DNA of 64,000 nucleotides from Brevibacterium epidermidis NBRC 14811 (GCF_001570805.1 NZ_BCSJ01000013.1:1-64000); one strand, 5' to 3'; positions 54,407-63,182 are shown, counted from the first letter of the stretch. The notes: generated from the sequence alone by a model not told the origin. Translations and numbers: made by a program.

Positions 54407-54925
54407 TCAAGCGGAGGCCTTCCCTCGCACGAGCTGCTTGTCTCTGTCGGGGTCGGCGAGGACGATCGCGAGGACCGCGCGGACACCCGAGACGATCCCC
54501 ATGATCCGGAATGCGGTGGCGTAGCCGAGACCCGGATCGCTTGCCGCATCGACGATAAGACCGGTCACATAGGGGCCGACGAGTCCGCCGATTGCCATGA
54601 GCGCCAGGAATACACCGAGAGTGCCCGCAGTCTGGGCCGGCGGGCAGATCTGGGAGACGGCTGCATTCGCCAGGGGCAGTACGACAGCGCCGATGAACGC
54701 GCAGAGCGCAGGGAAGACGATTCTCACTGCTCGGGTCGGCCACCCTTTTGCCGACAGACGGTCGGAGAGCAGCGTTCCGCTCACCATGCTGATGAGGCCG
54801 GCCAGCGACGGAGCCGCCAGCAGCACACCGGAGTTGAGTCGAGAGTAGCCGAGGCCGACTTCGAAGTAGGACGGCAGCCAGGTGAGGACGTCTGGGTCCG
54901 AGCGCACGAGCAAGGACTTCTTCAA
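54407..54925 (-). pseudogene. Remnant of an MFS transporter (C-terminal half)
   Basis: About 172 codons resemble the C-terminal half of an anion:cation symporter-type MFS permease: helices GVLLAAPSLAGLISMVSGTL, then IVFPALCAFIGAVVLPLA, and AGTLGVFLALMAIGGLVGPY. The linker LLKKSLLVRSDPDVLTWLPS is abnormal: in intact relatives a helix of about 20 residues separates the L-K-x-L-L linker from LTWLPSYF, so an internal deletion is likely. No N-terminal half is found upstream in any frame. The TTG/ATG start shown is nominal. Flanking DNA on both sides contains no genes, consistent with decay. Confidence 0.7.
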
Positions 54926-55210
54926 CAGCTTCGCCCGTCGGCCTCATCGCCGGCTGCTTGGCCGCCACATCGCCTCCTGAAACGTCGCTGTCAGTCGTGC
55001 GGCACCGCACGAGGTCAGTCTATACGGGCGACCGATCGATGCAGGCCTGCACGCGGTCCGAGTGCGACCCGGGAGAGGGGCTCCTGATCTTTACTTAACA
55101 TAATGTATATTATCGGCGTGATACCGGAACTGGTGCATAGAGCCGAAACACTGACTGCTGTGGACAGAGATGAAGCGCTCCGGAAACCCTGCAGATGACG
55201 CTGACACGAC
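54926..55210. other. Gene-free flank of the MFS remnant
   Basis: No gene is supported here. In-frame codons continue from the MFS remnant for about 20 residues (RRAKLL...), then the similarity ends. An unusually AT-rich patch at 55091-55114 stands out against the flanking GC, and contains the inverted repeat listed at 55100-55113. Confidence 0.5.
55100..55113. promoter_or_regulatory. AT-rich inverted repeat near the MFS remnant
   Basis: ATAAT-GTAT-ATTAT, 5-bp arms around a 4-bp spacer, in an AT-rich island. It may be the leftover operator/promoter of the decayed permease locus; no gene now uses it visibly. Confidence 0.3.
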
Positions 55211-55248
55211 AATGGCCGTGAGCGACGAACGTGTCGCTCACGGCCATT
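55211..55248 (-). terminator. Terminator of the Rpf-like gene
   Basis: Perfect 16-bp stem AATGGCCGTGAGCGAC (55211-55226) / GTCGCTCACGGCCATT (55233-55248), loop GAACGT, about 60 bp beyond the stop. Confidence 0.8.
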
Positions 55249-55310
55249 CCATGATCACAGCGCGCATGTGCGTGCGTGCGGATCATCGAAGGTCAGATCA
55301 TTCAGCGATC

Positions 55311-55778
55311 TCAGCTGCCGACGGTGACGTTTCCGCCGAGGCCGACCTTGCCGCTGTCGCTCGAGCCGTCGTCGTCCTTCTTGCCGTCGTCGCCGGATCC
55401 GCCGCCGTCATCGGCCGCTCCGTTCTTCTTCGTCAGTCCTGCCTTTTCGCCGCAGACCGGCCAGGCGCCTGGGCCCTGTTCCTTCAGAGTCTTCTGGGCG
55501 ATGTCGATCTGTTCTGCCTTGCTGGCCTTGTGCGGCATTCCTTCACCGCCGAAGGCCTTCCATGTCTGTTCGGAGAACTGCAGTCCGCCGTAGTATCCGT
55601 TGCCGGTGTTGATGTGCCAGTCACCGCCGGATTCGCATTCGGCGACCTTGTCCCAGACGCCCTTCTCAGATGCCTGAGCCGGTTCCCCTGCGCTCAGTCC
55701 GGTCATTCCGGCGGCTGCAACAGCGCCGGCGCCGACGAGCAGGGCGACCTTGCGGAGGCTTGTGCTGTAGAGGTTCAC
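55311..55778 (-). CDS. Rpf-like transglycosylase, secreted
   Basis: 155-aa resuscitation-promoting-factor-type muralytic protein. Signal peptide at residues 1-37 ([21 protein letters not shown]-x-A cleavage near PAQAS), then the Rpf domain: [20 protein letters not shown] with catalytic E49, then [17 protein letters not shown], and a cysteine at AWPVCGEK that can pair with C48. A flexible Gly/Asp/Ser/Lys tail ends the protein without a LysM or other anchor. GTG 55778 is the start because GGAG is 8 nt upstream; the open frame to 55805 would add a poor signal sequence. The gene is preceded by an array of GTAAC-type repeats that may be MtrA sites. Confidence 0.9.
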   Translation of the reverse strand: MNLYSTSLRKVALLVGAGAVAAAGMTGLSAGEPAQASEKGVWDKVAECESGGDWHINTGNGYYGGLQFSEQTWKAFGGEGMPHKASKAEQIDIAQKTLKEQGPGAWPVCGEKAGLTKKNGAADDGGGSGDDGKKDDDGSSDSGKVGLGGNVTVGS

Positions 55779-55814
55779 TGTGTCTTCTCCAAAGTACGAC
55801 TGCATTTCGGTTCT

Positions 55815-55851
55815 GTAACCCGGTCGTTACCGAGCCGTTATACACCGTAAC
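55815..55851. promoter_or_regulatory. Array of GTTAC-type repeats upstream of the Rpf gene
   Basis: Plus-strand half-sites GTAAC (55815-55819), GTTAC (55826-55830), GTTAT (55837-55841) and GTAAC (55847-55851): the first three are spaced by exactly 6 nt (11-bp period) and the fourth by 5. The site ends 37 bp upstream of the GTG. GTnAC-N6-GTnAC direct repeats are described for MtrA-type response regulators that control rpf genes in actinobacteria; the fit is by eye. Confidence 0.5.
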
Positions 55852-56034
55852 GAATCTGCAGTGCAGAGTGAACCCGAGACCGTGAATTCAGCATCCGAAT
55901 CGCATCCGCACAACCTGAACGGACCCTGCACAGAACCGGCTCTGAGCCTCCTGACCGGGACCGATAGGGAGCCGACCGTCGACGACTCCCCTGGTTTCTG
56001 ACCCGCAGTTCTGCAGCAGACAGTTGCCTCCGGC

Positions 56035-58407
56035 TCAGGAATTCACATATTCAGCGAGATGCTTCGCGGTGAGCGATTCGTTCGCCTTCGCTCCTGTGAC
56101 CAAATCGGCCGGACTGCCTTCGAACACGATGGTTCCACCGTCGTGTCCGGCGCCAGGTCCCAGGTCGATGATGTGATCGGCATGAGCCATCACCGCCTGG
56201 TGGTGTTCGATGACGATGACGGTCCGTCCGGAATCGACGAGCCCGTCGAGCAGGCGCAGCAGGTTCTCGACATCGGCCAGGTGCAGACCTGTCGTCGGTT
56301 CGTCGAGGATGATCACCTGTGCGGCATCGGCGGCCTTCGCCGACAGGTGAACAGCCAGCTTCAAACGCTGTCGTTCTCCCCCGGACAGTGTCGTCAGCGG
56401 CTGGCCGAGACTGACATAGCCCAGTCCCACCTCGGCGAGGATCTTCAAGATCTTGACGACCGCGGGAATGCGCGACTCCCCCGCACCGAAGTGCTCGATC
56501 GCCGAGTCCACTGGCAGATCCAAGACCTCTCGGATGTTGAGTCCGCCCAGGGTGAATTCGAGCACCTCGGTTTGGAAGCCCTTGCCCTCGCACTCATCGC
56601 ACGGTGCGGATACGCCGCCCATGAGCGCCATATCCGAATAGATGATCCCGGCGCCGTTGCACACTGGGCACGCACCTTCGGAATTTGCGCTGAACAGGGA
56701 GGGCTTGACCCCGTTGGCCTTCGCGAACGCCTTCCGAATGGGCTCGAGCATCCCTGTGTACGTGGCAGGGTTGCTGCGCCTCGATCCTTTGATCGGCGCC
56801 TGGTCGATCATCACGACCCCATCGCGTCCCCGCAGGGAACCTTCGATGAGGCTGCTCTTGCCGGATCCGGCAACACCTGTGACGACGGTGAGCACGCCGA
56901 GGGGCACATCGACGTCGACATCGCGCAGATTGTGCGACCCGGCGTCGCGGATCTCGAATGCTCCGGTCGGCTTTCGCACCGTGTCCTTCAGCGCCGCTGT
57001 GTATCCGAGGTGCTGCCCGGTCAGCGTATCCGAATTCCGCATATCGTCGACGGTGCCGGTGAAGGTCACCTCTCCCCCGTTGCTGCCTGCACCGGGTCCG
57101 AGGTCGACGATGTGGTCGGCGATGAGGATCGTCTCGGGTTTGTGTTCGACGACGAGTACCGTGTTGCCTTTGTCGCGCAGTGCCAGAAGCAGCTCGTTCA
57201 TCGATTGGATGTCGTGCGGGTGCAGGCCGATCGTCGGTTCGTCGAAGACGTAAGTGACGTCCGTGAGCGAAGAGCCCAGGTGGCGGACGAGTTTGATCCG
57301 TTGGGCCTCTCCCCCGGACAGCGACCCTGCCGATCGGTCCAGAGACAGATATCCGAGTCCGATGTCGATGAACGCGCGCACATCCGCGCGCAGCGAATCG
57401 AGCAACGCCGAGGCGTTCCCAGGCTCGATCTGGTCCAGCCAGTCCGTAATGTCCGAGATCTGCAGAGCGCAGACATCGGCGATCGATTTCCCGGCGATCA
57501 GAGACGAGCGGGCTGCCGTGTTGAGGCGTGTTCCCTCGCATTCGGGGCAGGTGGTGAACACGACGGCGCGGTCGACGAATTCGCGGATGTGCTTCTGCAT
57601 CGCGTCCCTGTCTTTGGACAGGAACGAGCGTCGGATCCGCGGGATCAGCCCGTCGAAGGTGATGTTCGTGCCGTTGATCTTGACCTTTTCACCTTCGGCA
57701 TAGAGCAGATAGTGGCGCTCCTTTTCGTCGAAGTCAGCGACGGGTTTGTCCGGGTCGAAGTACCCGGATTCGGAGAACAATCGCACGGACCAGCCGCCGG
57801 GTTTGTATCCGGGGACGGTGATGGCTCCGTCGTTCAATGATTTCGACTCATCGACCACCTCGGCGATGGAGATGTCCGTGGCCGTGCCCATTCCCTCACA
57901 GTGCGGGCACATGCCGCCGTTGACGGAGAACGACTTGCGTTCGACTTGCTTGCCCTCGCCCTTGTCGATGGTCACCGCGCCCTTGCCGCTGAGGGTGGCG
58001 ACGTTGAAGGAATAGGCGTTCGTCGATCCGAGGTTCGGTTCTGCCAGACGGGCGAAAAGCGTGCGCAGCTTCGCGTTGATGTCCGATACCGTGCCCACGG
58101 TGGAGCGCGGGTTTGCCCCGATCCGCTCCTGATCGACGAGGATGGCGGTCGTCAGTCCCTCGAGGACGTCGACCTCGGGGCGGGCCATCGCCGGCATGAA
58201 GCCTTGGACGAAAGCGGAGTAGGTCTCGTTGATCATCCGCTGGGATTCGGCGGCGATGGTGTGGAAGACCAATGAGCTCTTGCCGGAGCCGGAGACTCCG
58301 GTGAAGACTGTGAGGCGTCGTTTGGGGATCTCGACGCTGACGTTCTTGAGGTTGTTCTCGCGGGCTCCGCTGACGCGGATGAGGTCATGGCTGTCTGCTG
58401 TGTGCAC
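56035..58407 (-). CDS. UvrA-like ABC ATPase (UvrA2/DrrC type)
   Basis: 790 aa, shorter than housekeeping UvrA (about 950). Two ABC cassettes: N-terminal Walker A GVSGSGKSSL at 37-46, signature LSGGEAQRIKL, then second Walker A GVAGSGKSSL near 514 and LSGGERQRLKLA. Zinc-finger-like cysteine pairs CPHCEGMG, CPECEGTR, CPVCNGAG and CDECEGKG are present. The short length suggests the UvrB-binding domain is reduced, as in UvrA2/DrrC proteins that give drug tolerance. It lies at the end of a five-gene run starting with the putrescine oxidase, 5 bp after the VOC gene. Confidence 0.88.
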   Translation of the reverse strand: MHTADSHDLIRVSGARENNLKNVSVEIPKRRLTVFTGVSGSGKSSLVFHTIAAESQRMINETYSAFVQGFMPAMARPEVDVLEGLTTAILVDQERIGANPRSTVGTVSDINAKLRTLFARLAEPNLGSTNAYSFNVATLSGKGAVTIDKGEGKQVERKSFSVNGGMCPHCEGMGTATDISIAEVVDESKSLNDGAITVPGYKPGGWSVRLFSESGYFDPDKPVADFDEKERHYLLYAEGEKVKINGTNITFDGLIPRIRRSFLSKDRDAMQKHIREFVDRAVVFTTCPECEGTRLNTAARSSLIAGKSIADVCALQISDITDWLDQIEPGNASALLDSLRADVRAFIDIGLGYLSLDRSAGSLSGGEAQRIKLVRHLGSSLTDVTYVFDEPTIGLHPHDIQSMNELLLALRDKGNTVLVVEHKPETILIADHIVDLGPGAGSNGGEVTFTGTVDDMRNSDTLTGQHLGYTAALKDTVRKPTGAFEIRDAGSHNLRDVDVDVPLGVLTVVTGVAGSGKSSLIEGSLRGRDGVVMIDQAPIKGSRRSNPATYTGMLEPIRKAFAKANGVKPSLFSANSEGACPVCNGAGIIYSDMALMGGVSAPCDECEGKGFQTEVLEFTLGGLNIREVLDLPVDSAIEHFGAGESRIPAVVKILKILAEVGLGYVSLGQPLTTLSGGERQRLKLAVHLSAKAADAAQVIILDEPTTGLHLADVENLLRLLDGLVDSGRTVIVIEHHQAVMAHADHIIDLGPGAGHDGGTIVFEGSPADLVTGAKANESLTAKHLAEYVNS

Positions 58408-58412
58408 CGGGG

Positions 58413-58823
58413 TCAGCCTCTCTGCTGAATGCGGATCATGTTGCCGGCGGGGTCCCGCAGTGCGCAGTCTCGCAGACCATAGGGCTGGTCCATCGGTTCC
58501 TGCACGATCTCGGCGCCTTTGGCCTCCACCTCGGCGAATGCCTCATCGACGTTCGGGGTTGCGAGCACGATCGCACCATAGCTGCCCTTGGCGATAAGCG
58601 CTTCGATGGTCTCGCGTTCGGTGTCGCTGATCGTCGGGTCGGTCACGGGCGGGGTGAGCACGATCGATGTGTCCGGCTGTCCGACGGGGCCGACGGTCAG
58701 CCAGCGCATGCGTCCGGATCCGACGTCGAGGCGCAGCTCGAAGCCGAGGATGTCACGGTAGAAGGTCAGGGATTCGTCGGCATCGGTATGCGGTAGGAAA
58801 CTGGCGTTGATCGAGATGTCCAT
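58413..58823 (-). CDS. VOC family protein (glyoxalase-like)
   Basis: 136-aa vicinal-oxygen-chelate protein, two beta-alpha-beta-beta-beta modules in the family. Start MDISINASFLPHTDADESLT, middle GFELRLDVGSGRMRWLTVG, and C-terminal YGLRDCALRDPAGNMIRIQQ with the metal-glutamate region. ATG 58823; upstream in-frame codons to 58886 overlap the AraC stop. It lies 19 bp after the AraC-type gene and 5 bp before UvrA2. VOC plus UvrA2 is a common pair near drug-tolerance loci; substrate unknown. Confidence 0.86.
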   Translation of the reverse strand: MDISINASFLPHTDADESLTFYRDILGFELRLDVGSGRMRWLTVGPVGQPDTSIVLTPPVTDPTISDTERETIEALIAKGSYGAIVLATPNVDEAFAEVEAKGAEIVQEPMDQPYGLRDCALRDPAGNMIRIQQRG

Positions 58824-58842
58824 GTCAGCAATCGTAGACTGC

Positions 58843-59250
58843 TCAGTTCGGTGGGACTTCTCGATTCCTGACCGGTCGCAGTGCATTCTTCACCACGATC
58901 GTCGGCAGCCGGTGCTCGCCTGCGGCGACGCCGTCGCGGTAGCGGGTCGGTGAGAGTCCGACGAGTTCGCTGAAGCGGGTGCTGAAGGTGCCCAGGGAGG
59001 AGAAGCCGACGGTGAAGCAGATCTCGGTGATCGTGAGATCGCCGCGGCGGATGAGCGCCATGGCTCGTTCGATCCTGCGTGTCATGAGATACGAGTACGG
59101 GGATTCGCCGAAAGCCGATTTGAACTGACGGCTGAGGTGTCCGGCGGACATATGCACACCTGCGGCCAGGGCTTCGACGCTCAGCGGCTGGTCGAACTCA
59201 CGGTCGATGCGGTCCCGAACCCGACGCAGAGCTACCAGCTGCTCATTCAC
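58843..59250 (-). CDS. AraC-type DNA-binding protein (regulator without a sensor domain)
   Basis: 135 aa containing mainly the double helix-turn-helix of AraC/XylS: DQPLSVEALAAGVHMSAGHL, SRQFKSAFGESPYSYLMTRR, RIERAMALIRRGDLTITEIC and FTVGFSSLGTFSTRFSELVG, then the end PTRYRDGV. Homologues this short regulate neighbouring genes. GTG 59250 overlaps the stop of the APC permease by 4 bp, so its translation is coupled to the permease. It probably senses ligand indirectly or acts as a plain activator; the target may be this operon. Confidence 0.88.
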   Translation of the reverse strand: MNEQLVALRRVRDRIDREFDQPLSVEALAAGVHMSAGHLSRQFKSAFGESPYSYLMTRRIERAMALIRRGDLTITEICFTVGFSSLGTFSTRFSELVGLSPTRYRDGVAAGEHRLPTIVVKNALRPVRNREVPPN

Positions 59251-60770
59251 TCCGCGTGGACTCCCTGTTTCAGGGTGCGCCCACGGAAGAAGTCGGGATG
59301 GCGCATCGATTGGATGATCATGATGACCACACCCAGCAGCAGGACCCCGATGCCGAGGACGAAGACGAGGCCGACGCCGAAGACCGAGGATCCCGATCCG
59401 TAATCGGGGTCGAGTGAGTCGATCGCAGTGGTGAAGAAGATGACGAGCAGTGTCACTCCCCCGATGAGCGGGAACAGGAACCGGAAGAAGAACGTGCGTG
59501 CCGAGGCGAACAAGCTGCGTCGGAAGTACCAGATGCAGGCCAGACCGGTGATGCCGTAGTAGAAGCAGACCATGAGCCCCAGCGCGGTGATCGTGTCCCA
59601 CAGCGCGTTCTCCGAGAGCAGCCGCATGACGACGTAGAAGATGATCGCCGCCCCCGCCGAGGTGACTGTGGCCACCGACGGCGACTTGTACCGAGGCGAG
59701 ACCTTGCCGTATTTCTCCGGCAGGGCTCCATAGTGGCCCATCGCGAGGATCGTCCGCGAGGGCGAGACCATCGTCGCCTGCAGCGAGGACAGTGAGGATG
59801 AGAGAACGGCGATGGACACGAGCACCGCGAAGGGACCCATCACGGGCCCGGCAAGTGCGGCGAAGATCGATTCCTGGTTGTCCGGATTGCCTGCTCCCAG
59901 GCCCTCGGTGCCGACGCCGGCGAACGAGATGACCGCGACGGTGCAGGCGATGTAGATGATGACGATCGAGATGATCGTGAGCATGGCGGCCCGACCTGGA
60001 GTCTTCTCCGGGTCCTTCGCCTCTTCGTTCATCGTGATCACGGTGTCCCAACCCCAGAACAGGAAGATCGACAGTGACACGGCAGCCGCGACGGTGGAGA
60101 AGTCACCGGCCGACAGCGGATTGGACCAGTCGAGGGAGACCGGAGTCGGATCATAGGCGGTGCCGTTCGCCACAGCAACGATTGCGGCGACGACGAACCA
60201 TCCCAGGGCCAACACTTGGAAGGCGACCAGCCACACCTGCAGCTTCTCCGTGGTTTCGACTCCTCGGTAGGACACCCAGGCCGCGGCGGCGGTGAGGACG
60301 ACCGTGACGGGGATGTTGATCCACAGGACCCTCGTGAGTTCGGCGATGGACGGGTCGGAGAACACCTGGGACAAGAGGAGGAAGAGGAAGTCGACGGCCA
60401 CGGCTGCGAGGTTCGACAGTACGAGGACGGTGGCGGCGACGAGGCCCCAACCGCCCATCCAGCCCAGCCACGGTCCGAACGCTCTGGTCGCCCAGGTGAA
60501 CGTGGTCCCCGAATCCGGCATCGCCGTGTTCAGTTCCCGGTAGCCGAAGACGACCAGCAGCATCGGGACGAAGCCGATGAGCAGCACGGCCGGGGTGTGC
60601 ACCCCGACCTCGGAGATCGTCGGGCCCAGTCCCGAGGTCAGCGTATAGGCCGGGGCGATGCAGGAGATGCCGATGATGGCTCCCCCGATGGCACCGATCT
60701 TGCCAGCGGAGAGCCCCTTCGAACTCAGTCCGCTCGTGTTCGTCGACGGTGACGGCTGTGTGCTGCTCAT
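59247..60770 (-). CDS. APC family permease, putative putrescine/polyamine importer
   Basis: 507-aa amino acid/polyamine/organocation permease with about 12 helices: ISCIAPAYTLTSGLGPTISE, then RAFGPWLGWMGGWGLVAATV, ILFWGWDTVITMNEEAKDPE (signature loop) and VIFYVVMRLLSENALW. PuuP-like proteins have this pattern. ATG 60770 follows GAAGTCCTGATCC and is 3 bp after the putrescine-oxidase stop, and its stop overlaps the AraC gene. Genetic coupling to the oxidase strongly suggests putrescine import. Confidence 0.88.
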   Translation of the reverse strand: MSSTQPSPSTNTSGLSSKGLSAGKIGAIGGAIIGISCIAPAYTLTSGLGPTISEVGVHTPAVLLIGFVPMLLVVFGYRELNTAMPDSGTTFTWATRAFGPWLGWMGGWGLVAATVLVLSNLAAVAVDFLFLLLSQVFSDPSIAELTRVLWINIPVTVVLTAAAAWVSYRGVETTEKLQVWLVAFQVLALGWFVVAAIVAVANGTAYDPTPVSLDWSNPLSAGDFSTVAAAVSLSIFLFWGWDTVITMNEEAKDPEKTPGRAAMLTIISIVIIYIACTVAVISFAGVGTEGLGAGNPDNQESIFAALAGPVMGPFAVLVSIAVLSSSLSSLQATMVSPSRTILAMGHYGALPEKYGKVSPRYKSPSVATVTSAGAAIIFYVVMRLLSENALWDTITALGLMVCFYYGITGLACIWYFRRSLFASARTFFFRFLFPLIGGVTLLVIFFTTAIDSLDPDYGSGSSVFGVGLVFVLGIGVLLLGVVIMIIQSMRHPDFFRGRTLKQGVHAE

Positions 60771-60773
60771 GGA

Positions 60774-62132
60774 TCAGGACTTCTCGCCGAGGATCCTCTC
60801 GGCGGTGGCGGTGCCGATGCGCACGGCTCCGTCGACGTGTTGGTAGCCTTCGGCGGCGATATCGGAGCTGGCGAAGTGGATCGGCCCGACCGGGTCGTTC
60901 TGGAACTGTCCCCACCGGTGCAGACCGCCGAGGTCGTAGCTCGTCGCGTAGGCTCCGCGGGTCCATTCCTCCGCTCCGAAGTCGGAGAGGTAGAACACGC
61001 GCGGGTCGAGCGCCTTCGGGCCGAGGAATTCGGCGAGGGCTTCAAGGATCTGTCTCCGGCGGGTCTCTTCGTCCAGCGCCCACATGGCGTCGGCGTTGAC
61101 ATCGGAGATGAAGCCGACGAGGGTGCCCTGCTCTTCCCCGTGGTTCGTGTTGTCGTAGACCTCTTGGACGAGGCGGGAGGCGCCGAATCCGGTGCCGCTC
61201 AGTCCGTCTTCGCGCCAGAACGGAGTGTCGTAGGTGGCGTGGACCTTGATGACGAGCCCCATCGACTGGTGTTGGTGGAAGATCTGCTGGAGGCGCGGCA
61301 GGGGTGGTGTGTAGCTGATGCGCGAGTAGAGGTTCGGCGGAACGGCGACGATCGCAGACTGGGCGCTGACGCTCAGTTCGTCGGTCGAGACGCGGACTCC
61401 GGTCTCCGACCATTCGATTCGTCGGACGGGCTGCTGCAGTCGGACTGTGTCCGCACCGAGTTCCTCGGCCATCTGCACCGAGACGGACTGCATTCCGCCG
61501 ACGACGCGTTTGTCGAGGATGAAGTGATCGTCGACGAGGTTTGTGAATGATCCCGCCGAGGCGGCCATGAGGATGGCCTGGAGTGCTGAGAAGGTGGTGG
61601 CGGGCTTGGTGAGCATGCCACCGGCGATGAATAGCCCGATGTTCTCGCAGGCGAGTTCGTCCTCGGACTGCTGCCTCAGCCAGTGGTGGAAGGAGATCGA
61701 GTCGAGTTCGGCAGCGTCCTCGGCATCCCAGGGGGCCTTCGGTCCGATCCGAGCGGCAAGTTCGTCGAGGAGGCCGATGAGGCGTTCCATCTCTGCCTGA
61801 GTCGACTCCCCCACCGGGAACATCTCGCCCGAATAGACGGTGCGGGTTCCGTCGGGGGCGATGTAGACGCTGTCGCCGTCTTTATACCGGGGGTAAGTCT
61901 CTTTGCCGAGCTCGTCGACGAGCGCAAGCAGCGCGGTCTGGTCCGGAGAGATCCACTGACCGCCGAGTTCGAACATCTGACCGTCGATGTGATCGGTCCA
62001 GGTGCGTCCGCCCACACGATCACGCGCCTCGAGGACGATGACGCTGCGTCCGGCCTTCCGCAGCCGGCGGGCTGCGCTCAGGCCCGATGGGCCTGCTCCG
62101 ATGATGACCACGTCACAGGTTTCTTCCGACAT
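60774..62132 (-). CDS. puo: Putrescine oxidase (flavin monoamine oxidase)
   Basis: 452-aa FAD amine oxidase that oxidises putrescine to 4-aminobutanal with hydrogen peroxide. FAD motif VVIIGAGPSGLSAARRLRKA and LEARDRVGGRTWTD at the start, then VFELGGQW-like FELGGQWISPDQTALLALV, and the substrate-end motif DIAAEGYQHVDGAVRIG. Recognised as the Kocuria/Rhodococcus putrescine oxidase type: long identical runs such as GLVIKVHATYDTPFWREDG and TRGAYATSYDLGGLHR. ATG 62132 has GAGGAG at correct spacing; upstream frame to 62243 is excluded. First gene of a five-gene run. Confidence 0.92.
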   Translation of the reverse strand: MSEETCDVVIIGAGPSGLSAARRLRKAGRSVIVLEARDRVGGRTWTDHIDGQMFELGGQWISPDQTALLALVDELGKETYPRYKDGDSVYIAPDGTRTVYSGEMFPVGESTQAEMERLIGLLDELAARIGPKAPWDAEDAAELDSISFHHWLRQQSEDELACENIGLFIAGGMLTKPATTFSALQAILMAASAGSFTNLVDDHFILDKRVVGGMQSVSVQMAEELGADTVRLQQPVRRIEWSETGVRVSTDELSVSAQSAIVAVPPNLYSRISYTPPLPRLQQIFHQHQSMGLVIKVHATYDTPFWREDGLSGTGFGASRLVQEVYDNTNHGEEQGTLVGFISDVNADAMWALDEETRRRQILEALAEFLGPKALDPRVFYLSDFGAEEWTRGAYATSYDLGGLHRWGQFQNDPVGPIHFASSDIAAEGYQHVDGAVRIGTATAERILGEKS

Positions 62133-62300
62133 TGGCGATCTCCTCGAAAGGGGCTGGGGTGTTGGCTTCAGGTTAGCCAGCCCACAGTCGAAAGCCAAGG
62201 TCGAAAACGTGAGTACGGATTTCGCACCGAATGAGCGGATCATCTGTCAGCGCATCTGCATGCGACTGATTCCCGCGGTTTAGACCTTCAAATTGTTCGA

Positions 62301-62320
62301 AATTCGTCAACTAACGAATT
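62301..62320. promoter_or_regulatory. Inverted repeat between rlpA-like and puo
   Basis: AATTCGT (62301-62307) and ACGAATT (62314-62320), perfect 7-bp arms with a 6-bp spacer, 169-188 bp upstream of puo and 40 bp beyond the rlpA-like stop. Either an operator for the putrescine operon or part of the rlpA terminator. Confidence 0.35.
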
Positions 62321-62360
62321 CGAGTGCGGAATCCGCAGTTGGACGCCCAGTCGGGTCGGG

Positions 62361-63182
62361 TCACTGCACTTCGTATTTGCCATTGATCTGTCCGGCGCCG
62401 ACGCCGCCGACAGCTTCCATGGCCGCCTTGGACAGGTCGAAGCAGCGGTTGCCGTGGTACGGGCCGCGGTCGTTGACGCGCACTGTCACGGACTTGCCGT
62501 TGGCGGTGTTCGTGATCTTCACCTTCGAGCCGAACGGCAGGGTCTTGTGGGCTGCAGTGAGCTTGTTCGTATCGAAGATCTCGCCGTTGGCAGTCTGCTT
62601 GCCATCGAATCCGTCACCGCCGCCGTAGTACGACATCGGGCAGCTGCCCGATTCGCCGGCAGACTTACCGGAGTTCGATGGTCCGTCGTTCTCATCGGCT
62701 GCGCCGCTCTTGGACGAACCTTCGTCGGAGGATTCTCCACCTGACGATGCCTCGTCCTTCTTGTCAGCGGTCTGCGACGGCTCAGGGCTCGGAGTCTCGA
62801 TGTGGGTGTCGATCGTGACTTCGGCAGGCTTCTCCTTGGCCTGCTTCTTCGCCTTGGCAAGGAATTCATCCGTGGCCTTCGTCGGCTCGGACATGGCGAC
62901 GGCGGGCGCTTCGGCCACGACCTGGCCGCCCGTGGAGGAGTCATTGGGGACCATTGCGAGGCTGGATGCGACGACGGCGGCCGTGGCGGCGGTCGGCACG
63001 ATGAAGGCGGAGAGCACAGGACGGGTGCGAACTGCTGCCAGCACTCCCCCGGCGGTGTTCTGCCGGTCGGCGGGTGCATGGCGTCCGGTCTTCTTCTTTG
63101 CCGTCAGTGCGGAGAAGATCGAGCCGGTCTTCTTCGTGCTCGGTGCTGAGTGTCTGCCCACAGTGGTGTTCCTCGTCGTCAT
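62361..63182 (-). CDS. RlpA-like double-psi beta-barrel protein, membrane-anchored
   Basis: 273 aa. Basic N-terminus (GRHSAPSTKKTGSIFSALTA), one membrane or signal segment at about 57-76 (AFIVPTAATAAVVASSLAMV), a long Ser/Glu/Asp/Gly-rich extracytoplasmic linker (EEASSGGESSDEGSSKSG-like), then the RlpA double-psi beta-barrel at 180-273: GGGDGFDGKQTANGEIFDTN, LTAAHKTLPFGSKVKITNT, TVRVNDRGPYHGNRCFDLSK. RlpA barrels in other phyla cut or bind peptidoglycan. ATG 63182 is the start; the in-frame codons to 63335 are leader. The upstream DNA has a second array of GTTAC-type repeats. Confidence 0.87.
   Translation of the reverse strand: MTTRNTTVGRHSAPSTKKTGSIFSALTAKKKTGRHAPADRQNTAGGVLAAVRTRPVLSAFIVPTAATAAVVASSLAMVPNDSSTGGQVVAEAPAVAMSEPTKATDEFLAKAKKQAKEKPAEVTIDTHIETPSPEPSQTADKKDEASSGGESSDEGSSKSGAADENDGPSNSGKSAGESGSCPMSYYGGGDGFDGKQTANGEIFDTNKLTAAHKTLPFGSKVKITNTANGKSVTVRVNDRGPYHGNRCFDLSKAAMEAVGGVGAGQINGKYEVQ

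Noticed and set aside
55852..56034. Possible c-di-AMP (ydaO) riboswitch before the Rpf gene
   Set aside because: Such elements precede many actinobacterial rpf genes, but the conserved paired elements could not be found here by eye; the repeats closer to the gene explain regulation better.
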